Below are positions 1 to 15,000 of a stretch of 64,000 nt of DNA, one piece after another. The position numbers were made by a program, and so were the translations under genes. Position 1 is the first letter of the stretch; every line of letters begins with the position of its first letter. The notes beneath the pieces are model-generated. The model was given only the letters and a program-made list of their open reading frames with translations. It had not been told where the DNA came from and did no database searches. The stretch spans positions 4,218,501 to 4,282,500 of the forward strand of contig JAILWY010000027.1 in NCBI GenBank assembly GCA_022113835.1, written 5' to 3'. Source of the DNA: Atopsyche davidsoni (Eukaryota > Arthropoda > Insecta > Trichoptera > Hydrobiosidae).

Positions 1-3000
1 TGGTGTGCCTCGGGTCACAGGTCAGCATGAGAAACTCTAGACCGTGATTGGCCCACCTGCAAACCAAACAAAATCCAATTAACATTAGATAATAATTGTA
101 AAAAATAAATTTGAAACCAAATCCCAAGTATATGTTATGTACCTTGGTCTAAGGCCCCTTCCTCTCTCGCATCTCTCCAGAGCAAAGTTCATCCACTGCT
201 TAGAAAACTGCACTAGACTCCGTGACACCATCTCTTCCCAGTCCACATTGCTCAAATCGGTTCCGTTGGAGTTGGTGCTGTCCGTTTCATCCTTCCCGTT
301 TCGCAAAATACAACAAGCCTCACCGTCGCAGCCTGGTATACCAGATTTGAAATCATCAAGGTTCAAGTCTGCCAACAAGGTACCGTCTACAACAGTATCA
401 AAACTGGGAAACTTTCTGTTTCTCAGCATGTTGTGTCTCGCTTTCTTCAATCCCCATCTGTACATGTAGGAGAAGCTGTCCTCCTCTTTGGATATGGCAC
501 GGTTGTTTGTCTTTGCATTTGCAGGAGGATAGACAAACTCTTGGTTGGCAGTAGGGGTGTACGGGTTGAGAGAATAGTAGTTGTCCTCGATGGAAGTGTG
601 ATTGTTGTCATTAACACTTTCACTTCTTATGAATTTAGGACGTCTGTTGGCAGTGAGAGAGTTTCTTGCACAGGAGTTGTAGTTTGATTCAGGTGAGAGG
701 GTGTCGTTAATCAGACGACACATCTCTTTGTGAAACTGAAAAAATTAATGGAAGTGAGCAATGAATCCTTTATTATTGACTGGAGATGGGAATCAAGATG
801 ACTGAAACTTTTATATGTTAGTTATAACAATAAACCACCATTCTTCAAATAATTATCATAGTATTTTACTTTTGTAATTCTAGTGATGTCTTTTTTTATA
901 ATTATTAAATACAAAATAAATTGAAAATAACAGTTAAAAGTAAATAAATATATTTTGCTTTAAATTTATATATATTACTATTTTATAAAAGAGTTAATAC
1001 TTCATGTGAATAATTCATAATTTTTAATTAAATGAAGTACCTCAAAGCCGAATTTGTATCCCTGAGAGAGGATCTCTCTGGTCCGGGACTGCACGCTGGG
1101 GCGGTCTGCCTCCTCCAGGTCCTGCAGGCGGCGCGGGGACGTGGTCTCCTGCATGCGCGCAATGGTCCAGCACAGGATTTTCTGGATAGTGGCCATGGCA
1201 TTCTGAAGTAATCAATCAGTTATATAAGTTTAAGTTACAAACACAAAAGAGGCATTTTTTTATTTAATAAATTACAATAAATTATTAAATTGGTATTGTC
1301 ACAAATAAGTTCATGGATATACTCAATATTTATTTTACATTTTTAAAATAAGTTTTTATTTACAAAATATTCATTCCCTTCTCTTCCAAATAGGTAATTA
1401 TTTCTTTTGGAGTAACAAACGTAATGTTAATGTTTTGATTTCAAATGATGAAAGAAGTTTACTGACGTATACTTTCTGGCGATAGTCTCTGAAGACAGCA
1501 TTGTGGTGAAGGTGCATGGAGACAGTCCTTGCAAACTGTGCAGTGCTCAAGGTGCGCTCCCGCTCCTCAGTCAGCAGGCATTGCATGTCTCGGGCAATGC
1601 CCAAAATTCTCCATCTATGATCACAAACATAAAGAGTTATTTAGATAAAAAATTAAATAAGAGAACATTACAGCTGTAAAAAAATCAAATTTTATTGAAA
1701 AGATAATAAGTCAGATAAATAAAATACATTAAGAAATAGAAAACCAATGGCTTTGTTTTAAACTTATTAAAGAATGGAAAGGAAGTTTTAGGACAGGCCT
1801 TGTATATAGTATGTGTGAATAGATATTAGATTTAATCTTACTTGATGGTATTGTCAATGTCTTCCACGACTTCCTCCACCACGCCCTCCACTAGAAGGTC
1901 GGCCGTTTCTCCCAGCTCTGTCACCCGCTGCTTTAGTCGGTTGGCCGCTCCGTCCAACTGCCTCACTGTCAGACAGCTGCAACAAAAGTTAAATGTCAAT
2001 TCTGACCACTAAACCACGGGTCTCCAACCTTTTTGCACCCAAGAGTACATTCTAGAATGCCGGTCGAGCGGCGGGCTCCATTTATTTTTTCAAGATAGTT
2101 GGGCATAGTCAATAGTACATATAATGCACAAAAAATATTTAATTCCAAAAATATAATTAAAAAATATTTAAAAAAATTATATATTAATGTAAAATAAATA
2201 ATAGCATAAAAATTCTGGTAATTGGGTTGAATTGGGGCAAATGTGCAAGGAATAATTATATTTAATGTACATTTATAGCTAAAAATAGCAAACAGGTTAG
2301 AATACGAAAAATATCAGATAGGTTAGGTTATTTCAACAGGCTTATATATGATTTTCTGGAAAGAATTATTCTTTTGAAAATTATAATGATATAATTATTT
2401 TCACTAATATTTCGCTGTTTAATTATCGTCCTATCGCAAAAAATATTAGATAGACTTTCACCTCACTATTATCAATGCAAAAATATCAGAGACACTTTCA
2501 CACTCACTTTTACTACTGCAAAAATCTCAGATAGACTTTCACATAGCTTTCACCTCACTTTTATCAATGCAAAAATATCAGAGACACATATCTTGATTTC
2601 ACATAGCTTTCATCTCACTTGTACTACTGCAAAAATATCAGATTTATATTTATTTAGCATCTTTTCCATCAAGTATCTGAACAATACCGTGAACGCATTA
2701 CTAGAGGCCATAATCACAGAGACAGAAACAAACCAAACTACACCCATAAGATGCTATTTCAACATGCTTATATATGATTATTCCCCGAAACAATTATTAT
2801 TTTGAAAATTATAACGATATTATAATTTTCTCATATATTTCTCTGTTTAATTACTAAGTATAAATTTCTTTCATAACATTTTTATTTAAAATATAAACTT
2901 TAATATTTTAAATAAGTAAAATACTTGAGTGATTTTCCCACATATAATCCCATGAAATCCCAAGTATTTTAATTATTTAAAATATTAAAATAGAATGCCA

Positions 3001-6000
3001 CCAAGTACTCTCTGTCAAAAATATTGAATTTATAAACTTAAATAATTTTTTATCGTGGTCACACAGCGGCAGGCACACGTAAAATGGTCGGCAGACATGG
3101 TGGTGGCCGCAGGCATAGGGTTGGAGACCACTGCACTAAACTATAACTTACTTATTAACACAATTTACTTCTTTTTTCTTTCATTATAAAAATTATTTTA
3201 CAGCTAAGCTTACTAGGAGATTGTAAAATCAAACAAATTTACATACCCCCATTTCCTTTTCTTTCGTTATTTTATATCATATTAATATTGCTGGTATTAT
3301 AATTGTGTAATGTATTTAAACTAATAAAACCTTGTCGGTCGAGGATCAGTTACCAGAAAGTAAGAGGGGCCATGGTGGCGGCAATGCGCAGGTGGCGTGC
3401 GAGGAAGCAGTTGAAGGACCACTCCGCAGACAGCACAGCTCGCGGCAGGTGCTCCATCCCCGCCCAGTCTGACAAGTACGACAGGTATTGCTGTCGATTT
3501 AAACAAATCATCAATTGTGTAATAAATATATAGTAAAATGTATTTAAATTACATTGGGTCATTTGTGTCATAGTAGAGCAAACATCAAAATCATCAAAAT
3601 TTCTACTAGATCACACATCCCATCGTTAGAGGTCATATTTTATTTTAGTCGAAATATTTGATTAGTTTTAATAATTGATTGTATATCTTGCTTCAAGTAT
3701 TGTGGCAAAATAAAATCACAATATTTTTACCTTGTAAACCTCTTCCATGGTGGCATCAAAGGTGGCAAGAACTCCATCATAGAATTTCCTGCATTTGGAG
3801 TTCTCTGGCTCACTCATCAATGCCGTGTGTATATGTTTGATAAATCGGGTTCTTATCCTTACCGCAATAGTTAGACCTTCACGCATTTCACTAATTATCT
3901 ATAAAAGGAAATAAACTTAAGTACAGGTTAACTTTAACAATATCTTAGCTCTCTTAGGAAATTCAAAAATATTATATAGACTAAATTTATTTAAAGTTAA
4001 TGGTATTTACGAGGACTTCATTGATAATAGTTATAAATCAGTTATTAATTAAATATCGCCATATGGTCGATGCTCACCACTTCCTTGTTATTGATCATAA
4101 TAAATATACCATGAAATCAAAAACGGATGTAGGTATAATAAATATTAACAAAGATATAGAAATGTATACTGTTTGTTTGACAGCATTATAAAATGAAATC
4201 GGGCACAATTATTCCCTATAAATTTTTTCAGTGTGCAACTTAATAGGATTTTAAATTTATTGCAAGACTTGGAGTTGGATATGTGAGAATTATTAAATCT
4301 GTGTTATGCTAAAAATAAGGAAAAAACTTATTAACAACATACCTGTTTTATAGAGAGCAAAGATGGTTTCTCAGGTTTTGTTTCAACTTTCATTCTGAAG
4401 AACTGGTAAATATTCTCTAAAGGCAAGGTTGACATGAACAAGAATATGCTTCTGTAGGAAGGCAGCCCCATTTCAATAAACTCTTTAGACCAAGCTCCAT
4501 ATCTAAACATACAAGTTTATTACAATTCAAGGCCCCTGCACTCAACTCTTCTACGCTATAAATAATTAAATTATATCCAGTAATATTAACCTCTGCAGAT
4601 CAACATACTCCTTCTTCAGCTCCTCCACATCAACTTCACATCTGTTGTGTCGCTCGTACTCAAAATCATCATCAGAGTCATAATCTTCCTTGTCCTCTAT
4701 CTCTTCGGGGGCATCAGGGTGCTCCGGGTTAGGAGGGAAATTTTCAGTCTTAGGAGGCTGCAATTACAAATACAATAATAACAATAAATCACCAAAAGCA
4801 AAAAAAGACATTGTGACATGACATAGATGAGACTTACTTCATACTTTTCAAGCGTCATCCTCGCCTTCTTCAATACGCCCAAATGCAATTTCTCGAGAAA
4901 ATAAAGAGCCCTTTTTATCCCTCGAACTTTTAATATTTTTTCTATGTAATCCCTTAAATAAAAATAAAACGTTATTTCTAGCACATTGGACAGATGAAAT
5001 AATGAAAAATACAAGCAAATTAGAATTTACTTAGATGCTACACATCTGTAGATAAAATATAGTATTCTAAGTGACTTTCAATATAGCTCAGTCAAAGGCA
5101 GTTGAAAGTCAATAAAATTAATAAGTTCCAAGCAATTGGTATATCCATTGGTAAGAGAGTGTTATTTAAATGATAGCATGATTAGTAATGAAAACAAATA
5201 TAGATTTACCTGTACGGGGACTTTTTATTAGGATAGTACAGCTTTAAATTTGTGACCTCTCCCAGAGATCCCAACTCGAATACGTTAAACGTATCCAAAT
5301 ATTTGGAGGAACTATCTTCATAATTATCATTCACCGAAGACACAAAGCCACTCTCAGTGGAGTTGACACTCCCGGCAGAAGAATCAGCACTCTCATATGG
5401 AGACCTCGGCTGCTCTTCAGAGGAACTGGCCTTTGTCGAAGAGCTCTCCTTACTACTTAGTAAAATATTTTTATTTGATTTAACATTTAAGAGTTCGCTC
5501 GACCTATCTTTGGATTTTGTCAAGCAACCCTTTATGCCGTTCTCTTGGATAATATCAGAGTCTGTGGATTGGATTCTTGTGATTTCAATGTGTACAGATG
5601 AAGCTTGTGTTACGTCATTATCATCATCCGATTGGTCATCATCGGCTTCAGCTCCAGATTGGAAAGAATCAGGAGTTTTGTCTTCGGTGACTTTACAAAT
5701 TTCAGTTGTATCTGATGAACTGTTCGTATCGGATGCACTAGATGATTCCATATTGAACTTGACTTTTTGGTTATGGCTGTTTGCACATTTTTCTTGAAAT
5801 GTCTCACTGAAAGTAAAACAAACATTTTTACTGTAAACTCATATTTCATAAAAACATCAACCTATAACAAAAACCCACAAGACATAAATTTTACAGAAGA
5901 TTAATAAAGACATTGTTTTAAAAAACTGCTAAAAGCTAAATTTATCTATTATTGATTACTGGGGTGTAATATTTTTGTAAAAAATTATGTTTTAACAGTT

Positions 6001-9000
6001 CGCAATAAATTATTATTGGCAGTTAGAAGTAAACAAATAAAAATTCTAGACCAAAAACACACCCTTGAGTTTCCAGCGTCTTTTCAGTCTTATCTTTAGA
6101 ATAGGATTTGTAGGTGTGAGTGTGAAGGAGTTTCTTAATGATGAGCAGCTTTAGTCTTTGGTGATGGACCATATTGTACCACAAGCACATCGCCTGAAAC
6201 AATTAAATTTAGTAAATATAAGCACATAATAAGTGGTTATTTATCAAATTCCAGAAACTGAATTTAGCGATAAATAACAGACTTCAGTTAGCTGCTGGAT
6301 TTTATTTGAAAATGAGCAGACGAAGAGTAAACCTTGTGTTTGTTAATGAAGGCCTCGGTAGTGATAACAGGATGCTGCACCGCCATAGCCTTGGAGGAGG
6401 GGTAGAGAGCCTCGGCGTTGGCCAGTGCGTCCAGCAGCCGCGATACCTCTCGCATGGCCCGGCTGATCACCTGTGAGCAAGTTCTGCAGTCAATGCAGAG
6501 ACACTCTGTCCGGGAGTCATCTGGAATGTCAGGTAATCGATCAGCTGTGAGGACACATGTTTTAAAACTTAACTTGAAAAAATGTAGATTTAAATATTCA
6601 TATTCTAGATTTTAAGATATTATAACCGTGAAACCAATGACTTCTCTAAAACCACTACTGATTGAATAACATAATGCTTACATTCATAATGCTAATTTTA
6701 TGATAATAAAGCATCTTACTGTATCCTTTGACTGTCAGGTGTTCTGTGATGGTGTCCAGAGGGTTGGCTGTGACCATGGCCGGGACGGACTCACCAACAG
6801 GGGTGTCGGAGTCCGAAGGACTGGAATTTCCCACACCGCTGTCATTGCTGATAACTGAGGATTGTGTTGTCCAAACACCCACACCAGAGCACTTGTTCTC
6901 GGTGTTTACAAATCTGAAAATGACACAAATAGAATTGAGTTGCTAAAATTGAAACACTTCTGAATGTGAGAGGTGAAACTAAAAGTCTATTTATAATAAA
7001 TGTCAATTTAGATTATTTTTTACTACTATGAATATTTCCAATTTTTATATCAGATTTCTAATAAAATCTTTCATTTCCATTTTAAAAAAGCTTAGTCACT
7101 GAATTACTTTCATTTAAATTGCTGATTAATTGTTAAATCTCAGTTTCTTATCTTTAATCTTTACTACACCAATTATTATGAGGAAATTTAATTCATAAAA
7201 TATCCTTTAGTGATTTTAAGATAAGCTTGCGTAAATAATTACAAAAAACCTTATCTAAAATTCACTTCCTATGTTTATCTTGATTACATATTGGCACAGC
7301 AAAGATGAGACGAAGATTCAAATATGTTATTATAATCAAAAATACCAACAGAGAGCCTTTGCTAATGTAAAATTTTCAAATGGTTTGACTAAAACAATTA
7401 AAAATATATTTTATATAAATTTATGACAGTACTCTCACATTTATAGATTTCACCATAACAGTTAATTTTTAGAGTCCAAATTTAGATATATATACTAATT
7501 ACATAGCTAAAATCTAAAAATATCTTTAAATATTTTTATTCTGTTCGTTTTTATTGAGAGTAGTGAGCTGCCACGACTATCCTTAACACCATGAGTCAAC
7601 AGCGTCACTGAACCGCACACTTCGTTTGATTGCTTATCTAAAAAATATGTCATTTTCCTAAACATTAATAGATTATAAGATTAAAACTAGCCTCGTAATG
7701 AACGATTTCATCAAGAGTATTATAGAAATTATCAACATTATAGTATATATTTCCTATGAGATGAACGATTTATCTCAACACTAAATACTATCCTCTTAGA
7801 AATTTAAGAACTAAAAACTGGGATTATTCATCCTTACCTATAGTCCAGTATTTCCTGCAGCAAGGCAGGGATAGAGTCTCGGTGGTTACAGAGGAAGGCA
7901 TCCTGCTGGGTGACAGTTCTCCCCGCCCTCCTGGCAGACACTTCCAACCACACCAGGTCCTTCAGCTCATTCTGCCATGTGTGTTCTTCAACTGATATCT
8001 AAAGAAAGATTTATTCTTTAAATAATGATGAAAATATTGCAAAACATTAGGTATATATTTTATCAGTAACCAAAAAGAAAATACTCATTCACATATTTCT
8101 TATTCTAAAATAAGCTTATGCCTAATGAAACACTAAAGGCATTGATGTTTGTGAAAAATTGTGATGCCATCTCTCACCGTCCGCTTGCAGCCCTTGTCGC
8201 TGTTACCCATGCGGATGACCATGCTGAAGGTATTGTGGAAGATGAGACGGGAATCGGGAGCCAGGGGTTGCAGGGGCGCAGGCGGCTTCTCTGCCTTGGA
8301 TGCTGGGCACACAGGCCGCGAGCACAGAGACATGAAGCGATTGCATGACTCCACCTGCAAACGTAAACATATAAATAAACTAAAGATATAAATAATTTTA
8401 TCAATGAAAAAATTTTAAAATATAAATAACACAAATAAATAATTTAATTTCAATTTTCTTTACCTTCATTTCAGTTTTGATAAGAAAAAAATATTGTTTC
8501 TTCGTTAGTAGCACAAAACAACATATACACTATTTTAATAATTGAAAGTTTTATTTTAATAGTTTGATAATATTTAAAATAACCAATGTTAAAGAGATGA
8601 TTCTCCTTGCAACATAAAAGATCACGTCCTGCGTTGAACTAATAATTGAAAGTATTGTACTCGGAGCGGCAACATTTCATAAACACAATGCGATATGCAG
8701 ATAGACTAATGTTACAAATTAAGTTAAGATAACAGATAAATGTTGATAAAAATTTAAATTAGAGAGCTTAACTTGCAAAGTGCTGTCCCTGCTAAGGAAA
8801 ATACATTTAATAATAATTATGATACTTTTAAAAATAGTTTAATAGAAATTTTCTAACCAGAGTAGGAATATGGAACAACTCTATGACTCTGGAGGTGGAG
8901 TCGGTGCGGCAGCTCTTGCAGCGACTGATATCTAGCTTCAGATCTCGCTCGTGACCTCGGATAGTCTTTAGTGATCTTCTTTTAGCCTTCTTGTCTGTTA

Positions 9001-12000
9001 CAATTAATACAGTAATAAGGTTTTAGAGAATGAAAGCTTTTAAGAAAACATAAGATAGTTGATGTGAAAATGTGGTGTTACCGGTAATGTCTATCGGTAC
9101 ACTGCCATCACTGGTGATTATGTTATCCACAGTATTTCTTCTTGATACTTTGACAATTTTCGGAGAATCTGCCGTGGCCGTCCCTCCCACATTTGAACTC
9201 CTGTGGAAAAAATAATGTCAAAAAATATTCTTTCAACCTCACGGTCAAACATTCTTTACTATCTTTCTCTGCACAAGAACGCAATTGAAGATTCGGACAT
9301 TACGAATCCTTGTCTTTTAAAATATACTATTTTCTTCAATAGTTTGATAATTGGATTGCTGCCAAGTTTTATTATCTATAAAAGATTTAAATGCCAGACA
9401 CAATTCTAGATAATTTGACGGCTCAATTGACTTTAAATTTGTATTTTTGAACAATAATAAGCCCATTATATGTGTTTTTGTGAAAAATTTACATAATTGA
9501 TAATTCGATCGACCAATTTCTCTAATATTGTAACACGGACCACAAACACGTTGCATGTAAAATTGCCATATTTCATATGTCCCAGTGTAAACAGCACATA
9601 TTTTGAGCTCTGGTTGATAATGGATTGCAAAAATACATTAATGTTTATTTACAAACACAATTACAACAGCCCACTGCTTCATATAATGTGTTCAGAATGC
9701 GTAGGCAGGAGGCAGCAGGAACAGTCATACAAAATTCTAATCAATACTATTTTTACTAATACACATCCATACGTATAGACCCGGTGTGATAAGATAAAAA
9801 ATATTACACATATAACAATTTGTCTGCAGATGGGTGTCACTCATCAAAGGCATGTAATGTTCGAGTACTCAACCACATTGGAACAATATTGTTGCAAACA
9901 CATTTCGTTCCCTTACTCCAGCCATTCCTGTCCTCAGTGGATTAGAATCTCCTCTGAAATGATGAGCCAGTTCAACTTCTGACTATATATAAATCCAATA
10001 ATTCAAGCTTCAATTCAATGTTTTGTTTTCCGAGTGGTCTTCCTTGATTGCTTGAACTCTATTCTTCTCTTTACTGACCCATTTATTGAGCTCTAATTTT
10101 GCACAAACTGCTTTTTATTCTATCAGAAATAATCACTTATTTTGTACTCAATTACTAAACTACAAGACCGCCAAAGTAAATAAAACACCAATATGGATGC
10201 TAACACCTTTCACCATTGCTCTACTAATCATGCAAATATTTGGTAAATTTTTAATACTTTCCCAGAATGCTTCTGTAAGGAAGATTAAGTGAAGCATGAA
10301 AATCCCACATGCCAAGCACATAATATGAAATGAAAACGTTAGCCATAGAGCTAGGAATCAAAGATCCCAGCCAAATATTAAACTGATTAAATCACATTTT
10401 ATATTTTATTGTTAAAAAAAAGAATCACAATAACATTGTATAACTTGTCACACACACAAACTGTAATAATATGTCCAAACAATTAAAATGACCTTATGCT
10501 AGATTAAATTGTTCTAGATCCAATGTGGTCAAAGTTTATTGTTACCTTGACAAAAAAAATCTATCGCTTCAACATTGGATTTCATTACAAGTAGTTTTTG
10601 TGTATGCATAACTTCTAAATTGCTAGCATAAAGTCACAATTGACATTAAATATATCTTACGCAATCATAATGGTATAATAAAACACACAAGTCATATTAA
10701 ATTAAATACAAATGAAGTTCACCTTAGCTACTGACAAGAATTAAAAGAAGTATTACTGTCGGTGTCGGTGAAGTGATCTAATTATTAGTGACTGTATTGA
10801 CTCAGTAACTGGATGATAGTCAAATAAGCTAACTCAAAGTGTGTTATATCTATTGTGGAGAACTTTTGTGTTGTATTTGTGAAAAAATAGATGTGAGTAG
10901 TGGTTATAAGTGAGGGTGCTTGTGTATGTTGAATTATATTTGTCGATTGATTAAAATATAAAACTGTGATCATTTTTACACCCAGACTGTGTCAAAAATG
11001 ATAGTAATAAGTACACAATGATGTAACACGTGGGTGTAGTTTCTATATCCATCTGATTCTAATTTGCACCATATTTCTTATTGGAAAGTAAACAAAAGAA
11101 TATTAGCGACAAATTAAGATAAGCAGGATGTTATCGGCACTCGACCTTATCACAACGAGCTGTTAACCTGTCGGCCCTTCCTATTTGCTAGGCGTATCTT
11201 TGAGGGGGCGGTGGAGTGCCCTACGCTGATACAGCGGGATTTCAAGAGTTTTATAGCACTTATGGTAATTTTTACGCTACATTCGACAAGATAGCTGATT
11301 ATTTATGTAGGTAGTGATAAGAAATGTCATTTCAAATATAATCTGTGTAAGTAAAAAACAGGTCCTTCGGTTTCCAAAGCCACTTTCTTGTGCAATCATG
11401 AGATCCAAAGTGATATTTTAAAAATTAAAGAATGTAGAATGACGTCTAACACAGGTAATAATATCAAACTGAGAAAAGAGTCAAAATTTATAATGATTGC
11501 TTTTAAGTAGTTCGAACTAAAAAAAAATTGTACATAATGCTGAGATTTTGTGGTTATTTTGATTAAAAAATTTTAAACTACAAATTCAATGTGAGATGTC
11601 TGCAAATAAAAGTGCACTTCTTTTGTAACGTGCTAAGTGATTTAAGGATCAAGATTGTATATTTTCTTTGCGATATCTATATGATTGTGATATTTATACT
11701 TCTACTAAGTTTTCATGTTCTTAGGTCTACATTTATTATCTTCCTTTTTCTATCCAAAGTTGACGGGAAGATATAGATAATATTCTACCCCATGAACCAA
11801 GATTGGAAAGATAATAGGAATGAGACTATAGCGGTTTCAGCTACAGGGTACACCTCTATGCATTTGCGCTAAACAAGACAACATTTAAAATTGAATCTGC
11901 ATAAAAAAAATTTTAGATATCACCATAGAAATACATACTATATAATACATTTTAATCCATTGTCATTATATGAATAACTTTCGTTAATATATGTGCAAAA

Positions 12001-15000
12001 TGTGGGCTAATTTGAAATAATGTCTAATGTATGTAACTAGTCGGTACCTAAAGAGTAGAATTCTAGCAAGGGAAGCCAAGCTTTTGGACTTGCATGGCAA
12101 AACGGCTACTGATGATTCAATAGGAAACGTTGAGTGGGAAGACCTGTATCGGAGAATTTTTTTTATTGTATCATATGAATACTTTTTTTATTAATCGCTG
12201 CACCTATGTTATAATCCAAAAACCAATAAACAGGAAATATCTATAATAAAGATTGAATTATGAGATACCTCGTATAGAATAATAATTTATATATATTTTT
12301 TCCTGTAGTAGCATGATAGTACAAAGAAAAAAAGTTGTAAGTGTAGTGATAGAATATTCAGTACAGAATATAGTTAGGTTGTTTTGTAGTTAAGGGTGTA
12401 ATCAAGTGCACCTGTGTTTTTCTTTGTTCCTGATGCGGGTGCGCGGCGGGGTGGTGCCCAGATGGTCATACTCCGCTGCCAACTCGTCCAGGCCCCGCCA
12501 TTGCTTCTCGACCACCGATCCGTCTCTGAAACCACACCCTAGTCAGCACTCCCATCCCAAAATCCCACCGCAAGCTTCATTCTTCATTCATCTCTCTCCA
12601 CCCTTGACAAGCAGCGCATATTAAGCATCGTACAATTAAATACAAAATACATATTTCAAGTACTATATTTTGGTACTTTGATTATTGATTTGAAGTGGTG
12701 AAATAAAATGTATGTCTCTCAACAAATATACCTAATAGTTACTTGACTTAAAACAAAGTTTACTTCATCAAAGAGATTGTTAAGAGGAATAACTTGAAAT
12801 GCATAATTCCAACAATATAATAATGTATTTAAAAAAATCATCAAATTGTTTTAATATTAATAATAGGATATTTTTTCAATCTTTTAATGCTTTAAGAAGA
12901 AACATAATTCAATAACATCGCAATTTTTTTAATGGAAAAATTAGTATTCGTGTAATAAATACATTGGCAAATATAGCCGGTTCACGGTCTCCACACACTC
13001 CGACGAAAATGGTAATTATTCTAAGTGGACAGCCGCCATTGTGGATAATGTTGTTAAATTATGATATGCATAAACTTCGTAATCTGTGAAACTTCCCAGT
13101 ATTTCCGCCTATTTTAGTTTATAATAACGGCAACCTAATATCTGTACTCTATCTGTTAATCGTTCACGATACGAAATTAGATCCAACGTAAACACAATTG
13201 GTCTAAAAAATTCTCAGAAAGCAAGTTCTATGGTTACTTTTATATATTTAGTTCAATAATGAATAAAATATTTAATATAAATTTCTACATACATTTCAAC
13301 TTATTCAAAAATAAATAATCATATTACAGTGCATTTTGAAACCAACAAAACATATATTCATCTACGGCAGGGGTGGACATACTTTTGGTCACTACGGTGA
13401 CCTGTTTTTTTTATTTATTATTTTTATTTATATAATGATATACAATATCAAGTTATTTTCATAAGAGAAATTTATGATTTCTTCTCACAGATTATTTGAT
13501 GCGGAACGGGCATTACGCGGTCGACGCTTTGGCCACCCCTGATAATTTTACATACCAACAACAGGAGTTGCTCCAAAATAATACGATTTACGTTATTGCG
13601 GTGAGAATGATTTTTTTTTTTGTGTCCAAGCGCTCGCTATTGTTGTGCTATGCCGTGGTGCTCTTCCGAATGGGTTGTCGAGATGCCGCTGGTTACATCA
13701 GCCGGCTGCGACCCTGACCGTGGTGCATGCGGCGCCCACATGCTGAGCGTCGACTGGGGCGAGGGGGAAAGTCAAGGACGCGAAGCGTTGACCTGAGCCC
13801 CGCGAGCGGTAGAAAATCATAATCAAAACAAACAGAGCTCTAGCACTTTACCATGGCCGTCACTTACAAGTGAGCACCATTTTACATTTAAAAAAAAAAG
13901 GTTTTTACCACATGTTTTAATCTACACAATAACGAAAATAGAGAAATCCACGGACGCTACCACATAAGCCACCTCTTGTAAGCCCCACAGCCTGCGCGCA
14001 GGATCAGGGATAACCATATACCATATTGTAACCATAGCCCTAACTATTGCAAATTAACATAAAAATCATAATTTTTTTTACTTTTTATTTTTACATTTAA
14101 CATTGTAATTACCTTTTATTGAAATTAATATTGCTTTAATTAAGATTTCCAGAGCCCACATTAGTATCATACTATTGACGTTTTTATCTACGCGGCGAAT
14201 ATAATTAGTTTTCTTAATCGTCAAGGTATTTCTAAGAACTTTAAAGTTCAAAAACTTAATTGATATATTATTTTAATTTACATAAATCAACAACAAATGT
14301 GAACTAACAACTAAATAAATATTTTTTTCAACATTCGACGAAAACGCTTTGATTGCCGAAACGAGATTGGAAACAAAACTTAATAAGAAAATTTACAATA
14401 CTTCACAGACTGCGATTAACATTTAATCGCATTCAGCAACAATTTTTTTTGGACACAACGTTTTCAAATCAAATCAGCATCAAAGCTTAAGAAAAATGTT
14501 TTTTAAAAAAATCGTTCAACGGACTTGGCCACACTTATTTTCAGGCGTCACATGCGAGTGGCCATGAAAATGCAAAAAAAAAACCAATAAAATGGAAGAC
14601 GAATTCATGGCCGAAATGAAAATATTACTATATGTACCTAATTTTAATTACTTTGATACGAACAGGTGAAATTATCCTAACACAGGACATGCCGAAAAGG
14701 AAAGCGATACGTAAGCACCCTTGACCCAAAAGCGGCACACGGAATCAAAAAAAAATATTATTCAATCACTTGATTATTATTTTCGATAAAAAATATTCAA
14801 TTAGGCCAGTAATAAGAAAAAAAAATTACATAACGCATGAATGAATGAGTAACTTTCTATTATCAGTTATGAGTTAGTCACTTATGGCCATTGGTCGTAC
14901 TTTGGTGTGTACGTTATCAAAATGTTAATAATTATCTACTATAAAAATAGATTTATATATTTAAACTGTACCAAACTACAGTCATACCTGTGGCTTTTCC

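Noticed and set aside
5357..5797. 146-codon open frame on the plus strand
   Set aside because: Antisense to the well-supported MAP3K4 exon 5210-5806.
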